Shown here: positions 41,730 to 49,490 of the stretch, one piece after another
How the letters are laid out: each line of letters starts with the position of its first letter
Numbering within the stretch: the first letter of the stretch is position 1
Assembly (NCBI RefSeq): GCF_014837175.1
Contig: NZ_JACYFR010000001.1
Coordinates: forward strand, 620,001 to 684,000
Source of the DNA: Cellulomonas sp. JH27-2
Lineage (GTDB): Bacteria > Actinomycetota > Actinomycetes > Actinomycetales > Cellulomonadaceae
DNA length: 64,000 bases
Reading direction: 5' to 3'
Program-made: the position numbers and the translations under genes
Notes under the pieces: model-generated
The model's database searches: none
Seen by the model: the letters and a program-made list of their open reading frames with translations, nothing else
Told to the model about the DNA's origin: nothing

Positions 41730-42524
41730 ATGACCGCAGCACCCGTCCTGTTCATCCACGGCCTCTGGTTGCACGCCAGCTCGTGGGACCCGTGGGTCGA
41801 GTACTTCACCTCCGAGGGCTACACCGCCTCCGCGCCCGGCTGGCCGGGTGACCCGGCGACGGTCGACGAGGCGCGCGCCGACCCCGACGCGATCGCCGAC
41901 CACGGCATCGACGACGTCGTCGCGCACTTCGCCCAGGTGATCGCCGCCCTGCCCACCAAGCCGATCCTGATCGGGCACTCGTTCGGCGGCATGATCGCTC
42001 AGCGCCTGCTCGGCGAGGACCTCGCGCTCGCCGCGGTCGCCATCGACGCCGCGCAGATCAAGGGCGTGCTGCCGCTGCCCCTGTCCGCGCTCAAGGCCAC
42101 GCTGCCGGTGTTCAAGAACCCCGCCAACAAGCACCGCGCCGTCTCGCTGACCGCGGAGCAATTCCGCTACGCGTTCGGCAACGCGATCGAGCCGGCCGAG
42201 TCCGACGAGCTCTTCGAGAAGTGGGCCATCCCCGCGCCCGGCAAGCCGCTGTTCGAGGCCGCGGCCGCCAACTTCAACCCGCACTCGCCGGCCAAGGTCG
42301 CCACCGACAACGCCGCCCGCGGCCCGCTGCTGCTGATCATGGGCGGCCGCGACAACACGGTCCCGGAGGCCGTGACCCGCGCGACGCTCAAGCAGTACCG
42401 GCACAGCGACGCGGTCACCGACATCCTCGAGTTCGAGGACCGCGCCCACTCGCTGACGATCGACCACGGCTGGCGCGACGTCGCCGACGCCTCGCTCGCC
42501 TGGCTCCGCAAGAACGGGTTCTGA
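41730..42524 (+). CDS. Alpha/beta-hydrolase
   Basis: A 264-residue hydrolase. The oxyanion HGLWLH loop, nucleophile elbow GHSFGG (Ser84), acid Asp in GGRDNTVP and His in DRAHSLTID make a full triad, in contrast to the degenerate relative at 17162. It resembles small esterases or lactonases. GGGAG precedes the ATG. An SDR gene starts one base after its stop, and a divergent TetR gene controls the pair, so it may hydrolyse an ester or lactone whose product the SDR then reduces or oxidises. Confidence 0.9.
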   Translation: MTAAPVLFIHGLWLHASSWDPWVEYFTSEGYTASAPGWPGDPATVDEARADPDAIADHGIDDVVAHFAQVIAALPTKPILIGHSFGGMIAQRLLGEDLALAAVAIDAAQIKGVLPLPLSALKATLPVFKNPANKHRAVSLTAEQFRYAFGNAIEPAESDELFEKWAIPAPGKPLFEAAAANFNPHSPAKVATDNAARGPLLLIMGGRDNTVPEAVTRATLKQYRHSDAVTDILEFEDRAHSLTIDHGWRDVADASLAWLRKNGF

Positions 42525-42525
42525 C

Positions 42526-43305
42526 GTGGACCTCGGACTGGCGGGTCGGACCGCCGTCGTCACCGGCGCGAGCCGCGGGATCGGGTTGGCGATCACGCGC
42601 GGGCTCGTCGAGGAGGGTGTGACGGTCGTGGCGGCGGCGCGGTCCACCAGCCCGTCGCTCGACGAGCTGGGCGGCTCCGTCCACGTCGTCCAGGTCGACC
42701 TGAGCACGCCCGACGGACCGGCCACGCTGATCGGTGCGGCCGTCGACCTGCTCGGCGGGATCGACGTGCTGGTCAACAACGTGGGGGCGGTACACCCGCG
42801 GCTCGGCGGCTTTCTGTCCGTGTCCGACGAGGACTGGGCGGCGACCCTCGATCTCGACGTGCTCGCTGCCATCCGCACCATGCGCGCCGCGATCCCCCAC
42901 CTGACCGGCCGCGACGGCGCGAACATCGTCACGGTCAGCTCGGTCAACGCCTTCCTGCCCGACCCGGGCGTGCTGGACTACAGCGCGGCGAAGGCGGCCC
43001 TGTCGAACGTGTGCAAGTCGCTGTCCAAGGAGCTCGGCCCGGCGATCCGCGTCAACACCGTGAGCCCGGGCCCCGTCGCGACGGACCTGTGGCTCGGCGC
43101 GGGCGGCGTGGCGGCGACCGTGGGCGGCGCGGGCGGACGGTCGGCCGACGAGGTGGTGCACGCCCAGGAGGCCGCGGCACCCAGCGGCCGGTTCACCACG
43201 CCGCGGGAGGTCGCCGACGCCGTCGTGTTCCTGGCCAGCCCGCGCTCGGCCAACACCACGGGAGCCGACCTGGTCATCGACGGCGGCCTGATCCCGACGC
43301 TGTAG
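42526..43305 (+). CDS. SDR family oxidoreductase
   Basis: A 259-residue short-chain dehydrogenase. The cofactor motif is TGASRGIGLAI, NNVG replaces the usual NNAG, the catalytic Ser is in VSSVNAF and YSAAK gives Tyr and Lys. The family end DLVIDGGLIPTL is present. It starts at a GTG one base after the hydrolase stop, so it is almost certainly co-translated. A hairpin that would terminate both this gene and the convergent MarR gene follows at 43321. Confidence 0.9.
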   Translation: MDLGLAGRTAVVTGASRGIGLAITRGLVEEGVTVVAAARSTSPSLDELGGSVHVVQVDLSTPDGPATLIGAAVDLLGGIDVLVNNVGAVHPRLGGFLSVSDEDWAATLDLDVLAAIRTMRAAIPHLTGRDGANIVTVSSVNAFLPDPGVLDYSAAKAALSNVCKSLSKELGPAIRVNTVSPGPVATDLWLGAGGVAATVGGAGGRSADEVVHAQEAAAPSGRFTTPREVADAVVFLASPRSANTTGADLVIDGGLIPTL

Positions 43306-43320
43306 CCCGACGCCGGGCCG

Positions 43321-43376
43321 CGAACCTGCGATCACCGACGCTATCGACGCGGTTGATGTGCACGATCGCAGGTTCG
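43321..43376. terminator. Bidirectional hairpin between convergent genes
   Basis: CGAACCTGCGATC (43321-43333) pairs perfectly with 43364-43376. The 30-base interior can form a further small hairpin (ATCGAC/GTTGAT). It lies between the SDR and MarR stop codons and fits a terminator for both. Confidence 0.65.
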
Positions 43377-43395
43377 GTGATCTGTTGCGTGCCGG

Positions 43396-43854
43396 TCAGG
43401 GCGACTGGACCGCGTGGACGGCATCGCCGTAGGCGGCGACGAAGCGGTCGAGCAGGTCGAGGAAGGCGTCTGCGTCCGCGCCCAGCTCGTCGAGCGCGAC
43501 GTCGTAGGCCCGCAGGCCCTCGACCATGTCCTTCTCGAAGATCCGCCGGCCGCTCGCCGTCGGCTCGACGACGGCCGCACTCCGGCCCGGGACCCGCCGA
43601 CGCTGCAGCAGGTGGGCGGCGATCGCGGCGTTGACCTGCCGGTTCACGGTGGACTGCTCGAGGTTGAGGTCGTCGGCGATCTCACGCAGGGTGCGAGGGC
43701 GCTGCCCCAGCAGCCAGACCAGCCGGACGTCGGCCGCGTTGAGGCGCAGGCGCTGCTCGAGGACGTGCCGGTGCTGGCCGGCGAGCGTGAGCAGCCAGGC
43801 GGCGCGACGGTCGCGCGGGGTGTCCGGCGTGGGGTGAGCGCCGACGTCGCCCAT
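43396..43854 (-). CDS. MarR family regulator
   Basis: A 152-residue winged-helix repressor. The core is LRLNAADVRLVWLLGQRPRT, then the recognition region LREIADDLNLEQSTVNRQVN and the wing RRRVPGRSAAVVEPT. The ATG at 43854 has GGGAGG upstream. It is divergent from an MFS exporter, with two palindromes between them, the classic MarR-pump arrangement. Phenolic or drug ligands usually relieve such repressors. Confidence 0.88.
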   Translation of the reverse strand: MGDVGAHPTPDTPRDRRAAWLLTLAGQHRHVLEQRLRLNAADVRLVWLLGQRPRTLREIADDLNLEQSTVNRQVNAAIAAHLLQRRRVPGRSAAVVEPTASGRRIFEKDMVEGLRAYDVALDELGADADAFLDLLDRFVAAYGDAVHAVQSP

Positions 43855-43893
43855 GGGTCGCCTCCCGACGAGGGTGGTGGAGGGCAGTGTCCA

Positions 43894-43929
43894 TGTGTAT
43901 CCTACACAGGTTGATGTGTACTCTACATA
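43894..43929. promoter_or_regulatory. Paired MarR operators
   Basis: TGTGTA-3-TACACA (43894-43908, perfect) and TGTGTA-3-TACATA (43915-43929, one mismatch) have centres 21 bp apart, two helical turns. On the minus strand a TAGGAT box lies at the centre of the first, so binding should block the MarR promoter. Confidence 0.65.
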
Positions 43930-43954
43930 TCCACCCTCCGTCGAAGGATCCACC

Positions 43955-45451
43955 GTGAGTTCTGTGCTGCCCGCGTCCGAGGCCGTCCGGCCCGACGCCG
44001 AGCGCAAGGCCAAGTGGGTGATCGGGGTCCTGCTCTTCAGCAGCCTCTCCGCCGCCCTCATGCAGTCGCTCGTCATCCCCATCCAGTCCGAGCTCCCCGA
44101 GCTCCTGAACACCAGCGCCAGCAACGCGTCGTGGGTCATCACCGCCACCCTGCTCGGCGCCGGCGTCACCATGCCGCTCGTCGGCCGCCTCGCCGACCTC
44201 GTCGGCAAGAAGCCCGTCCTCGTCGCGTCCGCCGCGCTGCTCGTCGTCGGCTCGCTCATCTGCGCGCTGTCGGACAGCCTCGGCATCGTCCTCGTCGGCC
44301 GCGTGCTGCAGGGCGCGGCGATGGGCTACATCCCCGTCGCGATCTCCCTGGTCCGCGAGGTCATCCCGCCGCGCATGGTGAACTCCGCCATCGCCGCCGT
44401 CAGCGCCACGCTCGGCGTCGGCGGCGCGCTCGGGCTGCCGCTGGCGGCCTGGATCGCGCAGGGCCACGACTGGCACGACCTGTTCTGGGTCGCCACCGGC
44501 CTCGCCGTCGCCATGACCGTCCTGTCCTTCGTCGTGCTCCCCCACGTCCACGACGCCCACCCCGCGACCATCGACTGGCTCGGCGCCGTCGGCCTCGCGC
44601 TCGGCCTCGTCGGCGTGCTCGTCGGCGTCTCCAAGGGCGGCGACTGGGGCTGGTCCTCGGCCTCGACGATCGGGCTGATCGTCGGCGGCGTCGTCATCCT
44701 GCTCGCGTGGGGCTGGTACGAGCTGCGCAGCAAGGACCCGCTCGTCGACCTGCGCACCATGAGCGCGCGCCCCATCCTGCTGACGAACATCGCTGCCGTG
44801 CTCATCGGGTTCGGCATGATGGCGCAGTCCATCGTCGTGCCGCAGCTGCTGCAGATGCCGAAGGCCACCGGCTACGGCCTGGGCCAGACCATCCTGCAGG
44901 CCGGCCTCTGGATGGCACCCGGCGGGCTCATGATGCTGCTCTTCGCCCCCGTCTCCGCGCGGCTGCTGACCAACCTGGGCGCCCGCATCACCCTTTCGAT
45001 CGGTGCCGCGGTGCTGGCCGCCGGGTACGTCGCGGCCGTGTTCCTCACGGGTGCGCCGTGGCAGCTCGTCGTCGCGTCCTGCATCTCCATGGCGGGCGTC
45101 GGCGTCGGCTACGCGGCCATGCCGACCATGATCCTGTCGCACGTCCCGATGGCCGAGGCCGCCTCCAGCGTCAGCGTCAACACGCTCATGCGCTCCATCG
45201 GCACGACCGTGGCCGGCGCGGTCATGACCGTCGTCCTGACCAGCCGCACCATGGTGCTGGCACCGGGGACGCCCGAGATCCCGACGCACGGCGCGTTCCA
45301 GCTGTGCTTCGTCATCGGCGCGGTCGCGGCCGCGCTCGGCGCGGTCGTCGTGCTGCTGATCCCCAAGGCCGCGGCGCGCGGCGCGGCACCGGTCCACACG
45401 ACCGCGGACGACGAGCGCGACGACGACCTCGTGGAGGCCGGCGCGCACTGA
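43955..45451 (+). CDS. MFS exporter, DHA2 family
   Basis: A 498-residue exporter with about 14 helices. Markers are SLVIPIQSELPELL in helix 1, SWVITATLLGAGVTMPLVGRLADLVGKK in helix 2 and the loop 2-3, GRVLQGAAMGYIP in helix 4, and an Asp/Glu-rich cytoplasmic tail. AAGGA lies before the GTG at 43955; starting earlier would overlap the operators. It is divergent from its probable MarR repressor and followed by a strong terminator. Confidence 0.88.
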   Translation: MSSVLPASEAVRPDAERKAKWVIGVLLFSSLSAALMQSLVIPIQSELPELLNTSASNASWVITATLLGAGVTMPLVGRLADLVGKKPVLVASAALLVVGSLICALSDSLGIVLVGRVLQGAAMGYIPVAISLVREVIPPRMVNSAIAAVSATLGVGGALGLPLAAWIAQGHDWHDLFWVATGLAVAMTVLSFVVLPHVHDAHPATIDWLGAVGLALGLVGVLVGVSKGGDWGWSSASTIGLIVGGVVILLAWGWYELRSKDPLVDLRTMSARPILLTNIAAVLIGFGMMAQSIVVPQLLQMPKATGYGLGQTILQAGLWMAPGGLMMLLFAPVSARLLTNLGARITLSIGAAVLAAGYVAAVFLTGAPWQLVVASCISMAGVGVGYAAMPTMILSHVPMAEAASSVSVNTLMRSIGTTVAGAVMTVVLTSRTMVLAPGTPEIPTHGAFQLCFVIGAVAAALGAVVVLLIPKAAARGAAPVHTTADDERDDDLVEAGAH

Positions 45452-45468
45452 GCCGCAGTCAGCACAGC

Positions 45469-45500
45469 GAGGGCGCCGTCGGGAGACCGACGGCGCCCTC
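45469..45500 (+). terminator. Terminator after the MFS gene
   Basis: A perfect 14-bp stem (GAGGGCGCCGTCGG at 45469-45482 with 45487-45500) is closed by a GAGA tetraloop, 18 bases after the stop. Confidence 0.85.
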
Positions 45501-45523
45501 GCCGCGTCATACGACGCGTCGCG

Positions 45524-46003
45524 TCAGCGTGCGCTCGGCTCGCGCAGCCGCGCCAGGTGCTGACGCAGCGCGTCGGGGCCCGAGACGTTGAAGATGAGCG
45601 AGACGATCGCGACGGGCAGGGACACGAGCAGCGCCCCGACGTCGTGCCCGCTCTCGACCACCAGCACCACCGCGACCAGCGCGGGCACCTCGGCCGCCGC
45701 GATGCCCGTGAACACCGCGGACCGCACGGCGTCCGGGACCGCCGACGGCTCGACGCCGCGATCGCGCGCGCGGTCCAGCGCGCCGCGGATGATCCGCCTG
45801 GGCGCGAACCAGGACACGAGCCCCAGGACGACGCCGACGAGGAGGCCCACCCCGCGCACGGCCGGCTCGGTGACGACGAACAGCACCATCACCGCGCCGA
45901 TCACGAACAACCCGATGACGAACGCGATCGTGATCGGCGTCATCGCGATGATGAGTGCCTGGTCGGGGTTCTCGCTCGGCCGCTTGGCGAAGGGGTCGCT
46001 CAT
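45524..46003 (-). CDS. Small integral membrane protein, unknown
   Basis: A 159-residue protein with four predicted helices: two near residues 18-42 and 48-65, then two in the second half around residues 93-112 and 120-140. Between them is a charged loop (RRIIRGALDRARDRG). I do not recognise a family. TAGCCT seven bases before the ATG suggests a leaderless mRNA. It is convergent with the MFS terminator and unlinked to its neighbours by operon signs. Confidence 0.7.
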   Translation of the reverse strand: MSDPFAKRPSENPDQALIIAMTPITIAFVIGLFVIGAVMVLFVVTEPAVRGVGLLVGVVLGLVSWFAPRRIIRGALDRARDRGVEPSAVPDAVRSAVFTGIAAAEVPALVAVVLVVESGHDVGALLVSLPVAIVSLIFNVSGPDALRQHLARLREPSAR

Positions 46004-46010
46004 GTCCGCG

Positions 46011-46016
46011 AGGCTA
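46011..46016 (-). promoter_or_regulatory. -10 box of leaderless membrane protein mRNA
   Basis: AGGCTA here reads TAGCCT on the minus strand, seven bases before the ATG at 46003. Confidence 0.55.
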
Positions 46017-46090
46017 GCGTGCGACGACCGCGCCGCACCTACCGCTCCTAAGCGCCGGGGCGCTCGGGCGCCGGCGCGTAGCCGGAGCGA

Positions 46091-46600
46091 TCAGCGACGC
46101 GGCCCGGACGCCCGTCGACGCGGCGCCGCCGACCGTGGCGGGTTCTGCCGCATGTGGTCGCGTGCGCGCCCGAGGACCTCGGCGAGCGTCTCGATGTCGG
46201 CGCGGGACAGCGCCGCGAACAACAGGTCGTCGAGTAGCGCGACGTGCCCCGGGAAGACCGCCGCCAGGACGGCACGCCCCTCAGCGGTGATGGTAACGGT
46301 GACGCTTCGCTCGTCGTCCGCGGACGGGGCGCGCGTGACGAGGCCGCGGCTCTCGAGCGTCTGCGCCTGGTAGGTCAGGCCGCTGCGGCTGTAGACGACG
46401 CCGTCCGCGAGGTCGGTCATCCTGCGACTGCCGGTCTCGGAGTCGCCGAGCGTGGCCAGGAGCTGGAACTGGACGTAGCTGAGATCGCCCTCGTCGCGCA
46501 GCTGCTGCTCGACCGCGTGCTTGAGCAGGCTGCTCGCCTCGATGAGAGCGAAGTACGCACCGAGCTGCGTGGCATCCAGCGGACGGGGCGACGAGGTCAT
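46091..46600 (-). CDS. MarR family regulator
   Basis: A 169-residue winged-helix repressor. The DNA-binding core is MTDLADGVVYSRSGLTYQAQ and the wing is RAPSADDERSVTVTITAEG, very typical of MarR. The C-terminus is basic (RRRASGPRR). TAGGCT six bases before the ATG suggests a leaderless mRNA. It is divergent from a quinone-oxidoreductase gene and has GCTTC-6-GAAGC palindromes upstream, so it probably responds to quinone or electrophile stress. Confidence 0.9.
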   Translation of the reverse strand: MTSSPRPLDATQLGAYFALIEASSLLKHAVEQQLRDEGDLSYVQFQLLATLGDSETGSRRMTDLADGVVYSRSGLTYQAQTLESRGLVTRAPSADDERSVTVTITAEGRAVLAAVFPGHVALLDDLLFAALSRADIETLAEVLGRARDHMRQNPPRSAAPRRRASGPRR

Positions 46601-46606
46601 GCGGCC

Positions 46607-46692
46607 AGCCTACCGGTGCTTCCAACTCGAAGCGCTTGTTTGGAATTCGAAGCACTGTTATGGTTCTCTTGTTGCTTCGAATCCGAAGCAAC
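46607..46692. promoter_or_regulatory. MarR operators and promoter
   Basis: GCTTC-6-GAAGC occurs at 46618-46633 and 46674-46689; the latter extends to GTTGCTTCG-4-CGAAGCAAC (46671-46692, perfect). A lone GAAGC half-site lies at 46649-46653. AGCCTA at 46607-46612 is the minus-strand TAGGCT box of the MarR gene. Confidence 0.65.
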
Positions 46693-46713
46693 ATCATCGA
46701 ACGGAGAGAGACC

Positions 46714-47652
46714 ATGAAGGCAATCCGCTTCCACCAGACAGGCAGCTCCCAGGTGCTGCAGTACGAGGACGTCGACCAGCCGGTGCCCGGCGCAGGCGAG
46801 GTCCGCATCCGCGTTGCGGGCTCGGCCTTCAACCCGGCCGACGGCGGCATCCGCGGCGGCCTCCTGCCGATCCCGGTCACGCTGCCGCACATCCCGGGGT
46901 ACGACGTCTCCGGCACCATCGACGCCGTGGGCGACGGTGTCAGCGTCTGGACGGTCGGTGACCGCGTCGTCGGCTTCCTGCCCATGACAGCCGACGGCTC
47001 GGCGGCCGAGTACGTCGTCGCCCCCGCGGACGCACTGGTGACGGCGCCGGCGAGCGTCGAGCTCGCCGACGCCGCCGCGCTCCCGTCCGTCGGGCTCACC
47101 GCCTCCCAGGCTCTCTTCGAGGCCGGTCGGCTCACGGCTGGTCAGCGGATCGCGATCAACGGCGCCGGTGGCCCGGTCGGCGGCTACGCCGTCCAGCTGG
47201 CCAAGCGCTCCGGCGCCTACGTCATCGCGACCGCGAGCCCGCGCAGCCGGGATGCCGTCGCGGCAGCCGGCGCGGACGAGATCGTCGACCACACGGCGAC
47301 GACCTTGCTCGAGTCGCTGACCGAACCGGTCGACGTGCTGCTCAACCTCGCGCCGATCACCGCGGACGGATTCGCTGCCCTGGTCCCGTGGGTCCGGGAC
47401 GGGGGCATGGTCGTGTCCACCACCCCGATGGTGACGACGCCCGCCGACGAGGACCGGGACGTGCGGGCGGTGACGATCTACGTCCACCCCGACGCCGAGG
47501 TCCTCGCAGGCCTCGTCGAGCTCGTCGACAGCGGCGACCTCCGGGTCTCCGTCGCGCGCCGCGTGCCCCTGAGCGAGCTGGCCGCGGTCCACGAGCAGGC
47601 CGACGCCGGCGCGATCCACGGCAAGGTCGTGGCCCTGCCTCCAGCCGCGTGA
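46714..47652 (+). CDS. NADP-dependent quinone oxidoreductase-like MDR protein
   Basis: A 312-residue medium-chain dehydrogenase/reductase without zinc-ligand cysteines. It has the GroES-like start ending IPGYDVSGTI, the Rossmann motif INGAGGPVGGYAVQLAK and the C-terminal HGKVVALP. It resembles zeta-crystallin-type quinone reductases, which reduce quinones or enones with NADPH. GGAGAGAG precedes the ATG. The divergent MarR gene is the probable regulator, and a perfect 15-bp hairpin follows. Confidence 0.9.
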   Translation: MKAIRFHQTGSSQVLQYEDVDQPVPGAGEVRIRVAGSAFNPADGGIRGGLLPIPVTLPHIPGYDVSGTIDAVGDGVSVWTVGDRVVGFLPMTADGSAAEYVVAPADALVTAPASVELADAAALPSVGLTASQALFEAGRLTAGQRIAINGAGGPVGGYAVQLAKRSGAYVIATASPRSRDAVAAAGADEIVDHTATTLLESLTEPVDVLLNLAPITADGFAALVPWVRDGGMVVSTTPMVTTPADEDRDVRAVTIYVHPDAEVLAGLVELVDSGDLRVSVARRVPLSELAAVHEQADAGAIHGKVVALPPAA

Positions 47653-47677
47653 CCGGCGGTCGACCGGACGCACAGAC

Positions 47678-47720
47678 GGCCGTCGCAGCCTCGGGCCCGT
47701 GAGCTGAGGCTGCGACGGCC
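47678..47720 (+). terminator. Terminator after the oxidoreductase gene
   Basis: GGCCGTCGCAGCCTC (47678-47692) pairs perfectly with 47706-47720 around 13 bases. It lies 26 bases after the stop. Confidence 0.75.
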
Positions 47721-47771
47721 CGTGACGCGAGGTGCTCGCCCGAGCGCACGTCGGCCTCCACCCCCACCGGG

Positions 47772-47777
47772 TAGAGT
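47772..47777 (+). promoter_or_regulatory. -10 box of leaderless SDR mRNA
   Basis: TAGAGT stands eight bases before the ATG at 47786, with no ribosome site between. Confidence 0.5.
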
Positions 47778-47785
47778 CCCCGCCC

Positions 47786-48451
47786 ATGCCCCTCGCCCTG
47801 GTGACCGGCGCCGCGCGCGCGAACAGCCTCGCCGCAGGCGTCGTCCCCCGCCTGCGCGCCGACGGCTGGGACGTCGTCACCAGCGACCTCGCCGACGCCG
47901 ACTACCCGTGCGACCTGTCGACGCACGCAGGGCCCGACGAGCTGATCGCGGCGGTCACCCGCGACCACGGTGCGCTCACCGCCCTCGTCCTGTCCCACGC
48001 GCACGACGTGAACTCAGGCATCCTCGACACCACCGCGGAGAGCTTCGACGCGCACGTCGCAGTCAACGCCCGCGCGAGCCTGCTGATCGTCGCCGCGTTC
48101 GCGCGGCAGGTCCCGTCCGACGGCGGCGTGGTCGTCGCCCTGACCAGCGACCACACCACCGGCAACCTGCCGTACGGCGCGTCGAAGGGCGCGCTGGACC
48201 GCATCGTCATCTCGGCGGCCCGTGAGCTGGGGCCGATGGGCATCTCCGCGAACGTCGTCAACCCCGGCCCCATCGACACGGGCTGGATGGACGACGAGAC
48301 ACGCACGACCCTGACGCCGATGCACCCGTCGGGCCGGCTGGGCACGCCGCGCGACATCGCCGCCGTCGTCTCGTTCCTGCTCTCCGACGAGGGCCGCTGG
48401 GTCTCCGGCCAGCTGCTCCACACGGACGGCGGGTTCTCCGCCCGCTTCTGA
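47786..48451 (+). CDS. SDR family oxidoreductase with atypical cofactor loop
   Basis: A 221-residue short-chain dehydrogenase, shorter than usual. The glycine motif is atypical (TGAARANSLAAGV instead of TGxxxGIG). The catalytic Ser is in ALTSDHTTG, with YGASK giving Tyr and Lys. PGPIDTGWMDDETR and LLHTDGGFSARF close the chain. The altered loop could change cofactor preference. Its mRNA is probably leaderless. It is followed at once by a dispersed 71-bp repeat. Confidence 0.85.
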   Translation: MPLALVTGAARANSLAAGVVPRLRADGWDVVTSDLADADYPCDLSTHAGPDELIAAVTRDHGALTALVLSHAHDVNSGILDTTAESFDAHVAVNARASLLIVAAFARQVPSDGGVVVALTSDHTTGNLPYGASKGALDRIVISAARELGPMGISANVVNPGPIDTGWMDDETRTTLTPMHPSGRLGTPRDIAAVVSFLLSDEGRWVSGQLLHTDGGFSARF

Positions 48452-48464
48452 CGTCGGCCGCGAG

Positions 48465-48535
48465 CTCGACTCGCGGGTTCATCGTCGGACCGCGGGATGC
48501 AACCCGCGACTCGACGAGGAACCCGCGACCCGTCG
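48465..48535 (+). repeat. Dispersed hairpin-rich repeat, copy 1
   Basis: A 71-base element rich in TCGCGGGTT and AACCCGCGA half-sites lies 13 bases after the SDR stop. It matches 63342-63412 in reverse orientation with about nine differences by eye. It can fold on itself and may act as a terminator. Confidence 0.7.
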
Positions 48536-48546
48536 GTCGAGGTCGG

Positions 48547-49203
48547 TCAGGCCAGGGCGGGGGCCGGAGTCGGGCGGCTCATGGGGCGGGCGGCGATGTG
48601 GCCCTGGTGCGCGACGTCCACGCCGACGCTGGTGATGCGCGCGGACCCGTCGGGCTCGATCTCGACCGTGGAGACCGACGCGTTCGGCAGCGGCACCAGG
48701 CCGACGTCGTCGAGCGTGGCCAGGTAGGCGCCCAGCGCGAGCCCGTGCCCGACGACCAGCACGTGACCGCCGTCGTGCGCGGCGGCGATCCGCTCGAACA
48801 CGTCGCGCGTGCGGGCCATGAACTCGTCGGCCGGCTCACCCCCGGGCAGCCCGGGGTGGCGACCCGCCAGGACCTCGGTGACGAGGTCGGGCCACGCGAT
48901 GACCTCGTCGAGCACGCTCTCGTGCTTGCGCTCGTACTCGCCGAAGTTGTACTCGAGCAGCCCGGGATCCGTGCGGAGCGGGAGGTCGGGGTGGTGGCGG
49001 ATCACCTCGACGGCCGTCGCGACGGCGCGTCCCGACGGGGACGACCAGGCGGCGGTGAACGGGGTGTCGGCCAGGTGCCGGGCGGTGGTGCGCACGCCCG
49101 CGCGACCGTCGCGCGTGAGCGGCGAGTCGCAGCGCCCCTGCATGATGCGGCGGACGTTGAAGTGGGTGCGGCCGTGGCGGACGAGCGTCAGTTCGAGGGT
49201 CAT
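48547..49203 (-). CDS. Histidine phosphatase (phosphoglycerate-mutase-like)
   Basis: A 218-residue phosphatase. The nucleophile His is in LVRHGRTHFN, followed by the Arg-Gly pattern, the acid Glu in EYNFGEYERKH and the second His in VVGHGLALG. Such enzymes hydrolyse small phosphate esters; the substrate is unknown. I chose the ATG at 49203, where family similarity begins and AGGG precedes. It is divergent from the cellulase across 287 bases that carry a palindrome at 49269. Confidence 0.9.
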   Translation of the reverse strand: MTLELTLVRHGRTHFNVRRIMQGRCDSPLTRDGRAGVRTTARHLADTPFTAAWSSPSGRAVATAVEVIRHHPDLPLRTDPGLLEYNFGEYERKHESVLDEVIAWPDLVTEVLAGRHPGLPGGEPADEFMARTRDVFERIAAAHDGGHVLVVGHGLALGAYLATLDDVGLVPLPNASVSTVEIEPDGSARITSVGVDVAHQGHIAARPMSRPTPAPALA

Positions 49204-49268
49204 CGTTGCCCTGCTTTCTCTGAGTTGTCGCCCCGACGCTAGGCAGCGCGTGTGTCGCGCAGGCGACA

Positions 49269-49283
49269 GACACGTGACGTGTC
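49269..49283. promoter_or_regulatory. Palindrome between phosphatase and cellulase genes
   Basis: GACACG-TGA-CGTGTC is a perfect 6-3-6 inverted repeat. It lies 66 bases upstream of the phosphatase start and over 200 bases before the cellulase. The bound regulator is unknown. Nothing else gene-like is seen in 49204-49490. Confidence 0.45.
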
Positions 49284-49490
49284 GGCAACGGTTCGATCGC
49301 GGACGTGAGGCCACTCGAGCCTGCGAATCGTTTAGGCGCAGGCGGCGGGAACGCCCCGCCGTTACCGTCGTCGAACGCACGATGCCCGAGTCCTGCCCGG
49401 CAGCGGACGTGGCCTCGACGACGAGGCCCGGCCGAGCGCAGACCCCCGACCGGGCGTCGCATCGCGACTCCACCACGGAAGAGGACACTC

